From Parasulfitobacter algicola (GTDB lineage: Bacteria; Pseudomonadota; Alphaproteobacteria; Rhodobacterales; Rhodobacteraceae): a stretch of 55,178 nt of DNA. Under the pieces are notes generated by a model, which saw nothing but the letters and a program-made list of their open reading frames with translations, searched no databases and was not told the DNA's origin. Both the position numbers and the translations under genes were made by a program. The stretch lies in assembly GCF_013315265.1 (NCBI RefSeq), contig NZ_JABUFE010000015.1:1-55178 (forward strand). Direction: 5' to 3'. Below, piece by piece: positions 17,147 through 25,712 of this stretch (position 1 is its first letter; the number at the start of each line of letters is the position of its first letter).

Positions 17147-17807
17147 GTCTCAAGTAGTCCTCGATGGTTTTGCCAGCCTCAGGCTGGAAAGACGATCCAG
17201 TCGGCTCGCACATTTGAATTCGGTCGATCCGGAAAGCTCGAAATCCTCTGCGCAATTCACACCATGCAGATAAAGTCCAAACCTTCCCCCAATAATCTGT
17301 CTGAAGCGGTCGGATAGTGCGTTTTGATGACTGCTCATCCAAGGAAAGGTAATCAATTCTCAGTTTCAGACCTTCCCGAATTGCGCGACGTAGCAATGGC
17401 ATGTGACTTAGGCCTTCACGTGCACGTTCAAACTCGTAGAGCCCAAAGCCCCATGACTTTGGCGCGTTGCGACGATTTGATGCATGCTCACCGACCTTGG
17501 CAATCACACCACTCGCCGCAGATTGCAGCTCTTCGTCTGCAACTTCCTGCACGATCGCCATCCCAAGGCTGAGCGCTTCAAGCTCAACCAAAGATAAGGA
17601 CATCGGGGGTAAAAACACTGGTTCACGAAGTAGATAGCCAACACCGCGTTCGCCGTCGATTGGAACACCGTTGGCAACCAACGTGTCGATATCACGGTAA
17701 ATCGTTCGCACCGATACTTCGAGCGCTTCAGCTATGTCACGCGCAAGGTGGAGTCGCCCATCCCGGACGATCTCCACAATTTCCGCAAGACGTTCGCTGC
17801 GCTGCAT
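17106..17807 (-). CDS. Transcriptional regulator, HTH and WYL domains (YafY-like, 233 aa)
   Basis: N-terminal HTH_11/DeoR-type helix-turn-helix (residues 1-60: LARDIAEALEVSVRTIYRDI, then DTLVANGVPIDGERGVGYLL) and a C-terminal WYL ligand-binding domain (RIDYLSLDEQSSKRTIRPLQ, then YWGKVWTLSAWCELRRGFRA, then FRIDRIQ). Family members repress or activate neighbouring genes. It lies 5 bp after the ABM-like gene and overlaps the DUF6194 gene, so probably controls this three-gene unit and perhaps the divergent azoR fragment at 18232 (inference). Confidence 0.88.
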   Translation of the reverse strand: MQRSERLAEIVEIVRDGRLHLARDIAEALEVSVRTIYRDIDTLVANGVPIDGERGVGYLLREPVFLPPMSLSLVELEALSLGMAIVQEVADEELQSAASGVIAKVGEHASNRRNAPKSWGFGLYEFERAREGLSHMPLLRRAIREGLKLRIDYLSLDEQSSKRTIRPLQTDYWGKVWTLSAWCELRRGFRAFRIDRIQMCEPTGSSFQPEAGKTIEDYLRHVAEQMDREKDSS

Positions 17808-17812
17808 AAGTC

Positions 17813-18118
17813 TCAGTTAATAACAACTTCCAGCTCAGAATGTGTGAGCTGAACAGTCGGTCCGTTAATGGCGGACAGGAAGTTAGCATTGCCGGGAATC
17901 TTCCCAATCTCCGCGGCGGCAGCTTTTGCGGCATCCATATCTGCCCACTGAATATGCTCAATCCAGATCCCGTCTTCCGTGCAAGAGAGCCGGCGATGCA
18001 AAAAACCTGGACGGGATTCGACCCAAGGGCTCATTTCGTTTGCTGCAGCAATGAAGTCTTGCCGGCTGACGCCGTCGTTGAGTTTGAAAGTGACAGTTTC
18101 GATGATATTCTTCGACAT
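17813..18118 (-). CDS. ABM-superfamily small protein (101 aa)
   Basis: Single ferredoxin-like alpha/beta domain of the antibiotic-biosynthesis-monooxygenase/stress-response barrel type: ETVTFKLNDGVSRQDFIAAA, then WVESRPGFLHRRLSCTEDGI. Members are small dimeric proteins, some with cofactor-free oxygenase activity, many of unknown role. It is the first gene of the unit with the WYL regulator. A ribosome binding site (GGAGAAAACC) precedes the start at 18118. Confidence 0.7.
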   Translation of the reverse strand: MSKNIIETVTFKLNDGVSRQDFIAAANEMSPWVESRPGFLHRRLSCTEDGIWIEHIQWADMDAAKAAAAEIGKIPGNANFLSAINGPTVQLTHSELEVVIN

Positions 18119-18231
18119 GGTTTTCTCCAGTTGTCAGGCTATGTGATTTTCGAGATATAAACCAGTCCAACTGCCATTATTTGTCAGTTGAGTTCTACCA
18201 TGGGGTCCTCCGGATCTAGAAAGATACTCCA

Positions 18232-18330
18232 ATGAAAATCTTACATGTCGATGCCTCCGCACGAACGGAGGGCTACCATTTCTATCTGCCTTTACGGATT
18301 GAATGCAAAAGATTTTCTGGTCGAGCATAG
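18232..18330 (+). pseudogene. azoR: FMN-dependent NADH-azoreductase (azoR), 5' fragment
   Basis: The open frame begins MKILHVDASARTEG, which matches the conserved start of AzoR flavoprotein quinone/azo reductases (MKILHVDSSAR type, the phosphate-binding strand). After residue 14 the sequence no longer resembles the family and stops after 32 residues. The rest of the gene has evidently been replaced by the DUF6683 pseudogene that ends a little downstream on the other strand. The match is short, so the call is tentative. Confidence 0.5.
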
Positions 18331-18435
18331 TTTGGCGTGGGCAACCGGATCACAAACGCCGTTACGAAAGCTGTGCGAATTTCAGTCGATGAAGATACTA
18401 CTGATTGGCGGCGGCTGGAACAGGTGTTCAGCATT

Positions 18436-18890
18436 TCACACCGCAAAGACTCTCGCAGAGCACAGGCGGACAAAGACACGGCGTTTCTTCGATACCAACC
18501 AACTGTTAATCCACCACATGGTATGGGCATCAGCCACATCATTTGACTAAGTCCGTATGGCTGAATTGCTGCACCAATTTCTGAGATAATATTTGGCTGC
18601 GCTGCGACGACCTGTTTCAACTCGGCACGGACTGCCGCATCTGGTATCCCTGCAATGAAATTCTGCAGATTTTGCGCTGTGCGGTCACGATATGATTTAA
18701 ATGTAAAATCCGCATTCACACTGGCGGTGGTTGCTTGCGCACGTTGTTCTTCTGACTTTTGGATATGACTTTGCGCAGCTAACAACCGCGACATTGCCCC
18801 CATGAGTGGTGGCATGTAAAAATCTTGTGCTGAAACTGATGATGATATGCAAAACACAAAAAACGCTATGATAAATTTTGTATATTTCGT
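18436..18890 (-). pseudogene. DUF6683-like exported protein, frameshifted and truncated
   Basis: From 18890 the minus strand encodes a signal peptide (KFIIAFFVFCISSSVSAQDF) and a mature region including SYRDRTAQNLQNFIAGIPDA. At about 18541-18550 the frame must shift to continue as NDVADAHTMWWINSWLVSKK, which is the typical family continuation. It stops at 18436, well short of the usual C-terminus. No ATG or GTG is well placed behind the AGGAG at about 18887-18891; only an internal GTG at 18857. The protein is therefore broken in three ways. Family assignment is from memory of the motif pattern. Confidence 0.6.
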
Positions 18891-19187
18891 CTCCTAATAA
18901 AAATAACCTGAAGCCAATTTAGGACGACCGTTATTTGGATTACTAGATATGGACGAAATTTGCCACTTATGGACAGCATGCCGTGTAACGGGTTGTTTGG
19001 AACAAGCTGACGGTCTTCACCATCAGGGTTCGGTCCAGTTTGGAATTTCGGCGAACTTGTTTGACGGACTGATAATCCCAAAGTTGATAACCGATGCGTC
19101 CAGGCAGGTGAAATTTTCGATCCAGACCTGAAAGCGAATGACATCTACATTGCATGCCTTCAGCTTTGAAAGCCCGCAAACGATTTG

Positions 19188-20132
19188 CTAAGCCAGCATC
19201 GCCTTATCAATCAGCCCATACAGTTTCATCGTATCAGCATGAAAATTTCGGATGCCTTCGGACAGTTTTTCGGTGGCCATAGCGTTTTCGCACAATTGCC
19301 AGCGGAATTCCGGTTGGTCCATCTCGATGCGTTGTTTCGGATCTGATCCATTGGGCGACAGATGGCGTGTCAGGGTTTCGGTATCGTCCGATAACTCAGT
19401 CAACAGCGCGGGCGAAATAGTCAGCCGGTCACACCCTGCCAGCGCCTTGATCTGGCCTGTGTTGCGAAACGATGCCCCCATAACGATCGTGTCGATCTGT
19501 GCGGATTTATAATAGTCATAAATATCGCGAACCGATTGCACGCCAGGATCGTTTTCCGACGTATAGGTCGTGCCATTGGCCTTGCTGTACCAATCTGTAA
19601 TGCGTCCAACGAAAGGTGAAATCAGAAAGACCCCCGCATTCGCACAGGCCACCGCTTGGGCAAACCCAAAGATCAGGGTCAGGTTACAGTTGATGCCCTG
19701 CTTTTCCAAAATCTCGGCGGCGGCGATGCCTTCCCAAGTGGCGGCCAGCTTGATCAGGATGCGGTCTTTTTCGATCCCACGTTTAGCGTAATGGGCGATA
19801 ATTTCCTGGGCACGTGTGACGGATGCGTCGGTGTCAAAAGACAAGCTTGCATCGACCTCGGTCGAAACGCGGCCCGGGACCAATGCAGACAGTTCAGCCC
19901 CCACAGTCACTGTCAGATCAGTGGCTATGTCCTGAACTGTATCGCCGCGTGTCGTGCCATTTGAAACGGCCTTTTTGAACGCATCCGCAAACTCTGCCGA
20001 TTGTACGGCTTTCAACACGATTGAGGGATTCGTCGTGCAGTCCTGTGGTTTCAGCGCACGCACCGCCTCCATATCGCCGGTGTCTGCAACCACCACAGTC
20101 ATATCGCGCAATTGATCCAGAGTACTTGTCAT
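19188..20132 (-). CDS. tal: Transaldolase (314 aa)
   Basis: Transfers dihydroxyacetone units between sedoheptulose 7-phosphate and glyceraldehyde 3-phosphate in the pentose phosphate pathway. TalB-type features: N-terminal CTTNPSIVLKAVQS, Schiff-base Lys in RILIKLAATWEGIAAAEIL, and LISPFVGRITDWY. Length is typical for the class (316 aa in E. coli). I chose the ATG at 20132; a GTG lies one codon upstream. It is transcribed away from the E1 gene, with a candidate operator between them, and sits in a sugar-related locus with a SorC regulator and PfkB kinase. Confidence 0.95.
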   Translation of the reverse strand: MTSTLDQLRDMTVVVADTGDMEAVRALKPQDCTTNPSIVLKAVQSAEFADAFKKAVSNGTTRGDTVQDIATDLTVTVGAELSALVPGRVSTEVDASLSFDTDASVTRAQEIIAHYAKRGIEKDRILIKLAATWEGIAAAEILEKQGINCNLTLIFGFAQAVACANAGVFLISPFVGRITDWYSKANGTTYTSENDPGVQSVRDIYDYYKSAQIDTIVMGASFRNTGQIKALAGCDRLTISPALLTELSDDTETLTRHLSPNGSDPKQRIEMDQPEFRWQLCENAMATEKLSEGIRNFHADTMKLYGLIDKAMLA

Positions 20133-20174
20133 CACATCATCCGCTCTTTTTCAGGTTTAAACCCACATTTGCAT

Positions 20175-20200
20175 CTTTTGTTGATCTCGTTTAACAAAAG
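20175..20200. promoter_or_regulatory. Inverted repeat CTTTTGTT-N10-AACAAAAG between tal and E1 gene
   Basis: A perfect 8-bp inverted repeat with a 10-bp spacer lies in the 131-bp divergent promoter region. SorC-family regulators such as the one at 23028 bind long inverted repeats in divergent promoters, so this is a candidate operator controlling both tal and the E1-lipoyl pair. The binding is inferred. Confidence 0.5.
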
Positions 20201-20263
20201 TGTCAACCTTCATCAAATGAAATTAAGAGTGTCTTGATGGCATGGTAAGGGGAGGAGCTGAAG

Positions 20264-22714
20264 ATGCCTAAGCAACTTCTTATTGATCCTGCGCAGGTGT
20301 TGCGGTCAGGTGACGTGACATTTCGGCCAATTCCGGTGCATTCCTATGATATTCCATTTGCCACAGAGCGTCAGGCGCGGGGTGATGTGGCGCTGAAAAA
20401 TGTGCTGCGGCATATGATGATCGTGCGGGAATTTGAAACCATGTTGTCCAGTTTCAAATCAACCGGGGCCTATCAGGACACACAATACACATATAAAGGC
20501 CCCGCGCATTTATCGATTGGACAGGAAGGGGCGGCTGTTGGGGCAGCCCTGGCCCTTGCGCCCGAAGATCACATCTTTGGATCACACCGCAGCCACGGTG
20601 AATTTATTGCCAAGGGCCTGTCCGCGCTGATGGCGATGGACGCGGACACCATCACGCAGATGATGAACCGTCATGACGGCGGAAAGCTGCGGGATACCGT
20701 GTCCAAGGCGATTGGCACTGACAATCTGGCCGAGAATTTTCTGCTGTTCGGGTTGTTGGCCGAAATCTTCATGCGCTCGAACGGGTTTAATGGCGGGATG
20801 GGCGGTTCGATGCATGCGTTTTTCGCGCCCATCGGGGCTTATCCGAATAATGCGATTGTGGGCGCATCTGCGGGCATCGCAACAGGCGCCGCGCTGCGTA
20901 AAAAACTGGCGAATGCACCGGGAATTTGCGTGGCAAACGCGGGCGACGGATCAACCGGTTGCGGCCCCGTATGGGAGGCGATGAATTTCGCCGCCATGGG
21001 GCAATATGATCGCCTGTGGGAAGACAAACGCAAGGGCGCCCCGCCGATCCTGTTCTTTTTCAACAATAATTTCTATGCCATGGGCGGGCAGACCAGCGGG
21101 GAAACCATGGCCTGGGATCGACTGTCGCGCATCGGGGCGGGCATTGATCCGCGCCAGATGCATGCCGAAACGGTGGATGGAACCAATCCGCTGGCTGTGG
21201 CCGATGCGGTGCGCCGCAAACGCGAGGTATTGTTACGTGGCGACGGGCCTGCATTGCTGGATGTGGAATGCTATCGGATCAGCGGGCATTCGACGACGGA
21301 TACCAATGCCTATCGGTCGCGGGGCGAGTTGAAATTATGGGAACCCTATGACCCCATCACACAATTCGCAGCCAAGATGACAGATGCGGGTGTTCTGACC
21401 GATGCAGATGTGCAAACCCTGCGCGATCAGGTTGCCGACCAGATCTGTACCATCGTACGCGCGGTGGTGGACCCCAATGTTGCACCGCCAATTGATATCC
21501 ATTCCGATCCGACGCTGATCGGCGATCTGATGTTTTCCAACACACATATTCCGCAGCCGGATACGCCCACGGATCTGACGCAGCCTGTCGAAAAATCCGC
21601 AGCCTTGCGTACGCTGGATCGCAAGGCGCGGTTCGGGCTGGACGAGGGTGGCGCCCCCCTGTCACCGATGCGCACGCTGACCCTGCGCGATGGTCTGACC
21701 GAGGCGATCTTGCACCATATGACCCATGACGACAGCCTGATCGCCTATGGCGAGGAATGTCGCGAATGGGGCGGGGCTTTTGGCGTTTATCGCGGGCTGG
21801 CCGACATTCTGCCGCATCACCGGTTGTTTAATGCACCCATTTCCGAAGCAGCGATTGTTGCAACCGCAGTTGGCTATGCCCTGGGTGGCGGGCGCGCGCT
21901 GGTCGAATTGATGTATGGCGATTTTATCGGCCGGGCGGGCGATGAGATTTTCAATCAGATGGCCAAATGGCAGTCCATGTCAGCGGGGCATCTGAAAGTG
22001 CCAGTGGTTTTGCGTGCCTCAGTCGGCAGCAAATATGGCGCACAACATTCGCAAGACTGGTCAGCCCTGATCGCGCATATTCCGGGTCTGAAAGTTGTGT
22101 ATCCGGCCACGCCTTACGACGCCAAAGGGCTAATGGCAGCCGCGCTATCGTCGAACGATCCGGTGATCTTTTTCGAAAGCCAGCGCCTGTATGACCAAAC
22201 CGAGATGTTTCAGGCCGTTCCCAAGGATTATTATCGTCTGCCAATTGGACAGCCGGATGTGAAACGCACGGGCGATGATCTGACGGTGCTGACCTTTGGC
22301 CCATCGCTGTATCAGGCGATCAAGGCGGCGGATGAGCTGGCCGACACCCACGGGCTTGAGACCGAGGTGATAGATGCGCGGTCGCTGGTGCCCTTTGATT
22401 ACGACACTGTTTTGACGTCTGTGAAAAAGACAGGGCATCTGATGATTGTGACCGAAGCGTGTGAACGGGGCAGCTTTGCAATGACGGTCGCGGCGAATGT
22501 GACGCGCTTTGGGTTTGCCGATCTGAAAGCGCCACCGCGCGTTTTGGGATCACCCAACTGGATCGTGCCGGGCGCTGATATGGAAGGCACCTATTTCCCG
22601 CAGGCCCATGACATTGTTGATGTGGTCACAGCGGAGTTATTCACCGCCAAAAAGACCAATTGGCGGGGTGTGCGCTGTTGGGATGATCTGGATCTGGCGC
22701 GACGCGGATTGTAA
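20264..22714 (+). CDS. 2-oxoacid dehydrogenase E1, alpha and beta subunits fused (816 aa)
   Basis: Thiamine-diphosphate-dependent E1 component. The alpha part (about residues 1-400) has the ThDP motif GDGSTGCGPVWEAMNF ending in FFNNNFYAMGG, and ISGHSTTDTNAYRS. The beta part (from about 470: LRDGLTEAILHHMTHDDSLI, then IGRAGDEIFNQMAKWQSMSA, then QHSQDWSALIAHIPGLKVVY) is transketolase-like and complete. The start at 20264 follows GGAGGAGCTGAAG. Substrate could be pyruvate, a branched-chain oxoacid, acetoin or a sugar-derived oxoacid; motifs do not decide this. The next gene encodes a free lipoyl domain, and no E2 acyltransferase or E3 gene is nearby. Confidence 0.92.
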   Translation: MPKQLLIDPAQVLRSGDVTFRPIPVHSYDIPFATERQARGDVALKNVLRHMMIVREFETMLSSFKSTGAYQDTQYTYKGPAHLSIGQEGAAVGAALALAPEDHIFGSHRSHGEFIAKGLSALMAMDADTITQMMNRHDGGKLRDTVSKAIGTDNLAENFLLFGLLAEIFMRSNGFNGGMGGSMHAFFAPIGAYPNNAIVGASAGIATGAALRKKLANAPGICVANAGDGSTGCGPVWEAMNFAAMGQYDRLWEDKRKGAPPILFFFNNNFYAMGGQTSGETMAWDRLSRIGAGIDPRQMHAETVDGTNPLAVADAVRRKREVLLRGDGPALLDVECYRISGHSTTDTNAYRSRGELKLWEPYDPITQFAAKMTDAGVLTDADVQTLRDQVADQICTIVRAVVDPNVAPPIDIHSDPTLIGDLMFSNTHIPQPDTPTDLTQPVEKSAALRTLDRKARFGLDEGGAPLSPMRTLTLRDGLTEAILHHMTHDDSLIAYGEECREWGGAFGVYRGLADILPHHRLFNAPISEAAIVATAVGYALGGGRALVELMYGDFIGRAGDEIFNQMAKWQSMSAGHLKVPVVLRASVGSKYGAQHSQDWSALIAHIPGLKVVYPATPYDAKGLMAAALSSNDPVIFFESQRLYDQTEMFQAVPKDYYRLPIGQPDVKRTGDDLTVLTFGPSLYQAIKAADELADTHGLETEVIDARSLVPFDYDTVLTSVKKTGHLMIVTEACERGSFAMTVAANVTRFGFADLKAPPRVLGSPNWIVPGADMEGTYFPQAHDIVDVVTAELFTAKKTNWRGVRCWDDLDLARRGL

Positions 22715-22728
22715 AAAAGGAAAGCAGG

Positions 22729-22965
22729 ATGAGTGTGAAAATTGTGGTGCCCCAATTGGGAAACGAAATTTCAGAGGCCGAAGTGACCGAATGGCTTAAA
22801 GTCGTGGGCGATACGGTCAAGGCGGGCGACGAGATCGTGACCATCACAACCACTAAAACAGCGATTGAAATTGAAGCGACGGTCAGCGGGACGTTGACTG
22901 AAATCATGGTGCCCGAAGGCGAGCTGGTCGAGGTTGGTGCCGTTTTGGGTCTGATCACGGAATGA
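22729..22965 (+). CDS. Free-standing lipoyl/biotinyl carrier domain (78 aa)
   Basis: A complete single lipoyl domain with nothing else: MSVKIVVPQLGNEISEAEVT at the start, DTVKAGDEIVTITTTKTAIE around the modified lysine (Lys at about position 44, in TTTKTA where E2 proteins usually have ETDKA), and the closing GTLTEIMVPEGELVEVGAVL. It starts 14 bp after the E1 stop behind AAAGGAAAGCAGG. Normally this domain is the N-terminus of a 400-residue E2. Here it ends in a stop followed by a terminator, so it is not a truncation by the window. It probably accepts the acyl group from the fused E1. Confidence 0.9.
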   Translation: MSVKIVVPQLGNEISEAEVTEWLKVVGDTVKAGDEIVTITTTKTAIEIEATVSGTLTEIMVPEGELVEVGAVLGLITE

Positions 22966-22974
22966 TCAAGGCGT

Positions 22975-23025
22975 AACCCCTGACTGCGGACATCTGCCCC
23001 AGGTGAAAGCTGCCAGTCGGGGTTT
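22975..23025. terminator. Bidirectional terminator hairpin
   Basis: AACCCC-x-GACTG (22975-22986) pairs with CAGTC-GGGGTT (23014-23024) and is followed by T-rich sequence. It lies between the convergent lipoyl-domain gene and the SorC regulator gene and can serve both. Confidence 0.7.
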
Positions 23026-23027
23026 GC

Positions 23028-23999
23028 TTAGTTGTTCAACAGGGCGCGCGCGGCGGCTTCGTCCGTGATCAATGTGTTGCAGCCCACGCGCTTGATCGTC
23101 GCACGGATCGCCTGTGCCCGCTGCGCGCCGCCTGACGCCAGCACGATGTGATCCGCCTGCGCCACCGTATCAAGCGAGATCGACATGACCCGGTCATGGA
23201 TTGGATGTGCGACGGTTGATCCGTCTTTATCCAGAAAGTGACACATCGTATCGCAGATCGCACCGGCCCCTAGCAAGGTATTGAAATCATCCGCGCTGAC
23301 GATGTCCTGGGTCAGGGACGTGCCGTCCATGCCAATTTCACCGCAGCTGATCACTGCGATATTCATTGACGAGGCCAGATCAACCAGACGATCCAGTCCG
23401 CATTTTTCCATAAGCGTTTTCTTGGTTTCCGCAGAATCCACGATCAAGGGGGCCGGAAATAGCAGGCATTCCGCCTGTAGGCGGTTGGCGATGTGCCAGC
23501 TGACATCAACGGGGTTGACGCCACGCGCATTTACCAGGCTGCCCAACAGTGACAAAACCTTTACCTTTGCGAAATGCGATGCGCGAAATGTCTCAAGTGA
23601 GCCGCTAAGCGTGCGGCCCCACCCGCATCCTATGACCATACCATCGGTGATCACCTCGGACATGAACTGCCCCAACAGAATTCCCACATTCTTTGCCGTC
23701 TGTTCCGGTGTCATCGGATAGGCCGATGGGGCGATGACCACCTCGTCCAGGGAAAATCTGTTTTCAAGCCGGATTGCGAGATCAGCATAATCGCCCGGAA
23801 ACGGGTTCAGCCAGATCTGAACTTCGGCACGTCTGCGCGCGTCATCCAGTATGCGGATCACAGTAGACCGGCTGATGCCAAGACGTTCGGCAATATCGCG
23901 TTGGGTCAGCCCGTGCGCATAATAAAGCCAGACCGCGCGGGTCCGGATCGTATCGCTGTCTGATACGAAAGCCTGGCTGTGACGGGCAAGTTTAGCCAT
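23028..23999 (-). CDS. SorC-family sugar-responsive transcriptional regulator (323 aa)
   Basis: N-terminal helix-turn-helix (VWLYYAHGLTQRDIAERLGI, then SRSTVIRILDDARRRAEVQI) followed by the SorC sugar-phosphate-binding domain (GWGRTLSGSLE; VKVLSLLGSLVNARGVNPVD; CGEIGMDGTSL; ASGGAQRAQAIRATIKRVGC). Such proteins respond to phosphorylated sugars and control adjacent catabolic genes. It lies 2 bp downstream of the kinase gene in the same direction and converges on the E1-lipoyl unit. A likely target is the inverted repeat at 20175. Confidence 0.92.
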   Translation of the reverse strand: MAKLARHSQAFVSDSDTIRTRAVWLYYAHGLTQRDIAERLGISRSTVIRILDDARRRAEVQIWLNPFPGDYADLAIRLENRFSLDEVVIAPSAYPMTPEQTAKNVGILLGQFMSEVITDGMVIGCGWGRTLSGSLETFRASHFAKVKVLSLLGSLVNARGVNPVDVSWHIANRLQAECLLFPAPLIVDSAETKKTLMEKCGLDRLVDLASSMNIAVISCGEIGMDGTSLTQDIVSADDFNTLLGAGAICDTMCHFLDKDGSTVAHPIHDRVMSISLDTVAQADHIVLASGGAQRAQAIRATIKRVGCNTLITDEAAARALLNN

Positions 24000-24001
24000 G
24001 A

Positions 24002-24946
24002 TTATCTGTCTGCCAGAAACGCATGCAGTTCAGATCGTGACGGCGGATTGCAGCCCGATCTGGTGCAGTTGATGGCTGCGGCTGCCATGGCCTTTTGCAA
24101 CAAAAGGGCAAGCTGATCGCTTGTCAGCGATGCAATGCCGTTATCGGTCAACCATCCCTGATGCCAAAGTTCTGCCAAGACAGTGCCCATGACCGTATCA
24201 CCTGCGCCGACTGTATCGACCAGATCAACCTTTGGCACCGCCGCACTGGCTTGACCGGCTGCACTAAAGGCAAGCGCCCCCCTGGACCCTTGTGTAAACA
24301 CCACAAGCTGCGCGCCTTTTGTGATCAGGGTTTCCGCAAAATCCTGAGGCTGTGTATCAGGTGCAAGAACCGCCAGATCCTCATCCGACAGTTTGATGAT
24401 CTTTGCCAGACCCAGCAAATCCATCAGTCTGGATCGCCACGCTGGCATATCCTTGATCATGCCCGGGCGCGCGTTCGGATCGATTGAGATTGTCAAACCA
24501 TCCGCATTCTTTCTAACGAAATCAGCGATATTATCCGCACCCGGTAGGTCAATCAGTGAAATTGAACCGATATGTAGCACGTCACCAATCTGAATATCGG
24601 CAGAAATACTTGCAGTATCAAAAAGCTGGTTCACCGTCATCGCGTTGTAAAACGCATAGCGGGGTTCGGCACCGTCCAGATCGACAAAAGCCAGCGTTGT
24701 CGGATGATCAGACCGGGCTGTGCCGGAAATATCAACACCATACGATTGCAGATCCTGCGCCAGTTTATCGCCGAACATATCGGTGGACAAAGGCCCCAGA
24801 AATCCGGTGCTGACATCCTGAAGCGCTGCGGCCTTTGTCGCATTATAAGGCGATCCACCACATCTGGGCGCAAAGGCCGGGCCGTTGTCGGACGCGGCAG
24901 GCACAAAATCAATCAACGCTTCCCCAAGAAACCAAAGCTTTGGCAT
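24002..24946 (-). CDS. PfkB-family sugar kinase, fructokinase-like (314 aa)
   Basis: Cytoplasmic ATP-dependent sugar kinase. It has the N-terminal LWFLGEALIDFVPA, RCGGSPYNATKAAAL of fructokinases, and the C-terminal DTVGAGDTVMGTVLA with the catalytic Asp. In Rhodobacteraceae and rhizobia a kinase like this (FrcK) follows the frcBCA fructose importer genes. Here only the end of such an ATPase gene survives upstream, so the kinase has lost its transporter. Substrate is inferred to be fructose or a related ketose. Confidence 0.88.
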   Translation of the reverse strand: MPKLWFLGEALIDFVPAASDNGPAFAPRCGGSPYNATKAAALQDVSTGFLGPLSTDMFGDKLAQDLQSYGVDISGTARSDHPTTLAFVDLDGAEPRYAFYNAMTVNQLFDTASISADIQIGDVLHIGSISLIDLPGADNIADFVRKNADGLTISIDPNARPGMIKDMPAWRSRLMDLLGLAKIIKLSDEDLAVLAPDTQPQDFAETLITKGAQLVVFTQGSRGALAFSAAGQASAAVPKVDLVDTVGAGDTVMGTVLAELWHQGWLTDNGIASLTSDQLALLLQKAMAAAAINCTRSGCNPPSRSELHAFLADR

Positions 24947-24964
24947 TGGACCCCTTTCGTACCC

Positions 24965-25100
24965 CTAGATATAGCTGGCGTCAGCGTGAACACCCTGATC
25001 CAGCATCATAATTCGGCCCTGCCTGAACACAACGATCCGGTCAACCAGTTTGAACATCTGGCGCAGATTTTTTGCGATCATGATCATATGGATACCCTTG
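24965..25100 (-). pseudogene. Sugar ABC transporter ATPase (FrcA/RbsA type), C-terminal stub
   Basis: The minus-strand frame reads DKGIHMIMIAKNLRQMFKLV, then DRIVVFRQGRIMML, then DQGVHADASYI and a stop. This is the H-loop and following region of the last ABC cassette in sugar ATPases (normally VILISHNMxQVFxLADRIxVFRxGR). The conserved SHN is replaced by AKN, itself a sign of decay. The Walker and signature motifs and the binding-protein and permease genes are absent; the DUF1203 gene begins where the rest should be. It ends 19 bp before the kinase start. Confidence 0.72.
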
Positions 25101-25557
25101 TCGCGCGGGCTGCAAAACAACCGGGCTTGGCATTATGGATATCCACAAAACGGATGGACATATCAGCAAATATTTCATTCAGCATTTCAGCAAGGTCACC
25201 ACCTTGTATCACATCAGCATATTGCATCAGATCCTGATGATCAAAGCCCCGCACAGACAACAGCCGGTTTTCCAGAACTGGCGGAACATTACCCGGCTGC
25301 GGCTGCGCCTGTCTTGCATTTTCACGAACATAAATCGCATGTGTCGACGCATATGGAGAGTTCGCATTCAGGTGTTTGTAATTCATCAATATAAGCGTTT
25401 CCCCGACATTGGCGTCTTCTAGACTGACGCGGCATGGGAAACCGGGGGTGGTGTTTGCTGTCACTCTGCGGGCGTCTTGTGTTCTGAGGTCAGAGTCCGA
25501 CAGATCAAATAAATATCGAAAGGGCTGGTAGGGAAGAGCGTGTATCTGAAAGATCAT
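25084..25557 (-). CDS. DUF1203 domain protein (157 aa)
   Basis: Matches DUF1203 along its whole length: MIFQIHALPYQPFRYLFDLS, then RRVTANTTPGFPCRVSLEDA, then VGETLILMNYKHLNANSPYA, then THAIYVRENARQA and a final HNAKPGCFAARATRV. Function is unknown; the family is common in Rhodobacteraceae. Conserved Cys in PGFPCRVS and PGCFAAR are present. It appears intact and sits at the edge of the deleted transporter region. Its C-terminal end overlaps the ATPase stub slightly. Confidence 0.85.
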   Translation of the reverse strand: MIFQIHALPYQPFRYLFDLSDSDLRTQDARRVTANTTPGFPCRVSLEDANVGETLILMNYKHLNANSPYASTHAIYVRENARQAQPQPGNVPPVLENRLLSVRGFDHQDLMQYADVIQGGDLAEMLNEIFADMSIRFVDIHNAKPGCFAARATRVSI

Positions 25558-25712
25558 GATCGGTCCTTTTGTTTAAATCCAGATCATGAGTTTTGGCAAA
25601 GACATACTATAACACGACCCGGAACTTGCGGAATATGCTTGGGGTCGATTTGTTTCATCACAAACTGATTTTGCCCGCCGGCCGTGAACATGCTTTCCTT
25701 TAGGGGTCAAAG

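Noticed and set aside
25084-25422. Forward frames opposite the DUF1203 gene
   Set aside because: The minus-strand gene matches DUF1203 along its full length, so the forward frames are antisense shadows.
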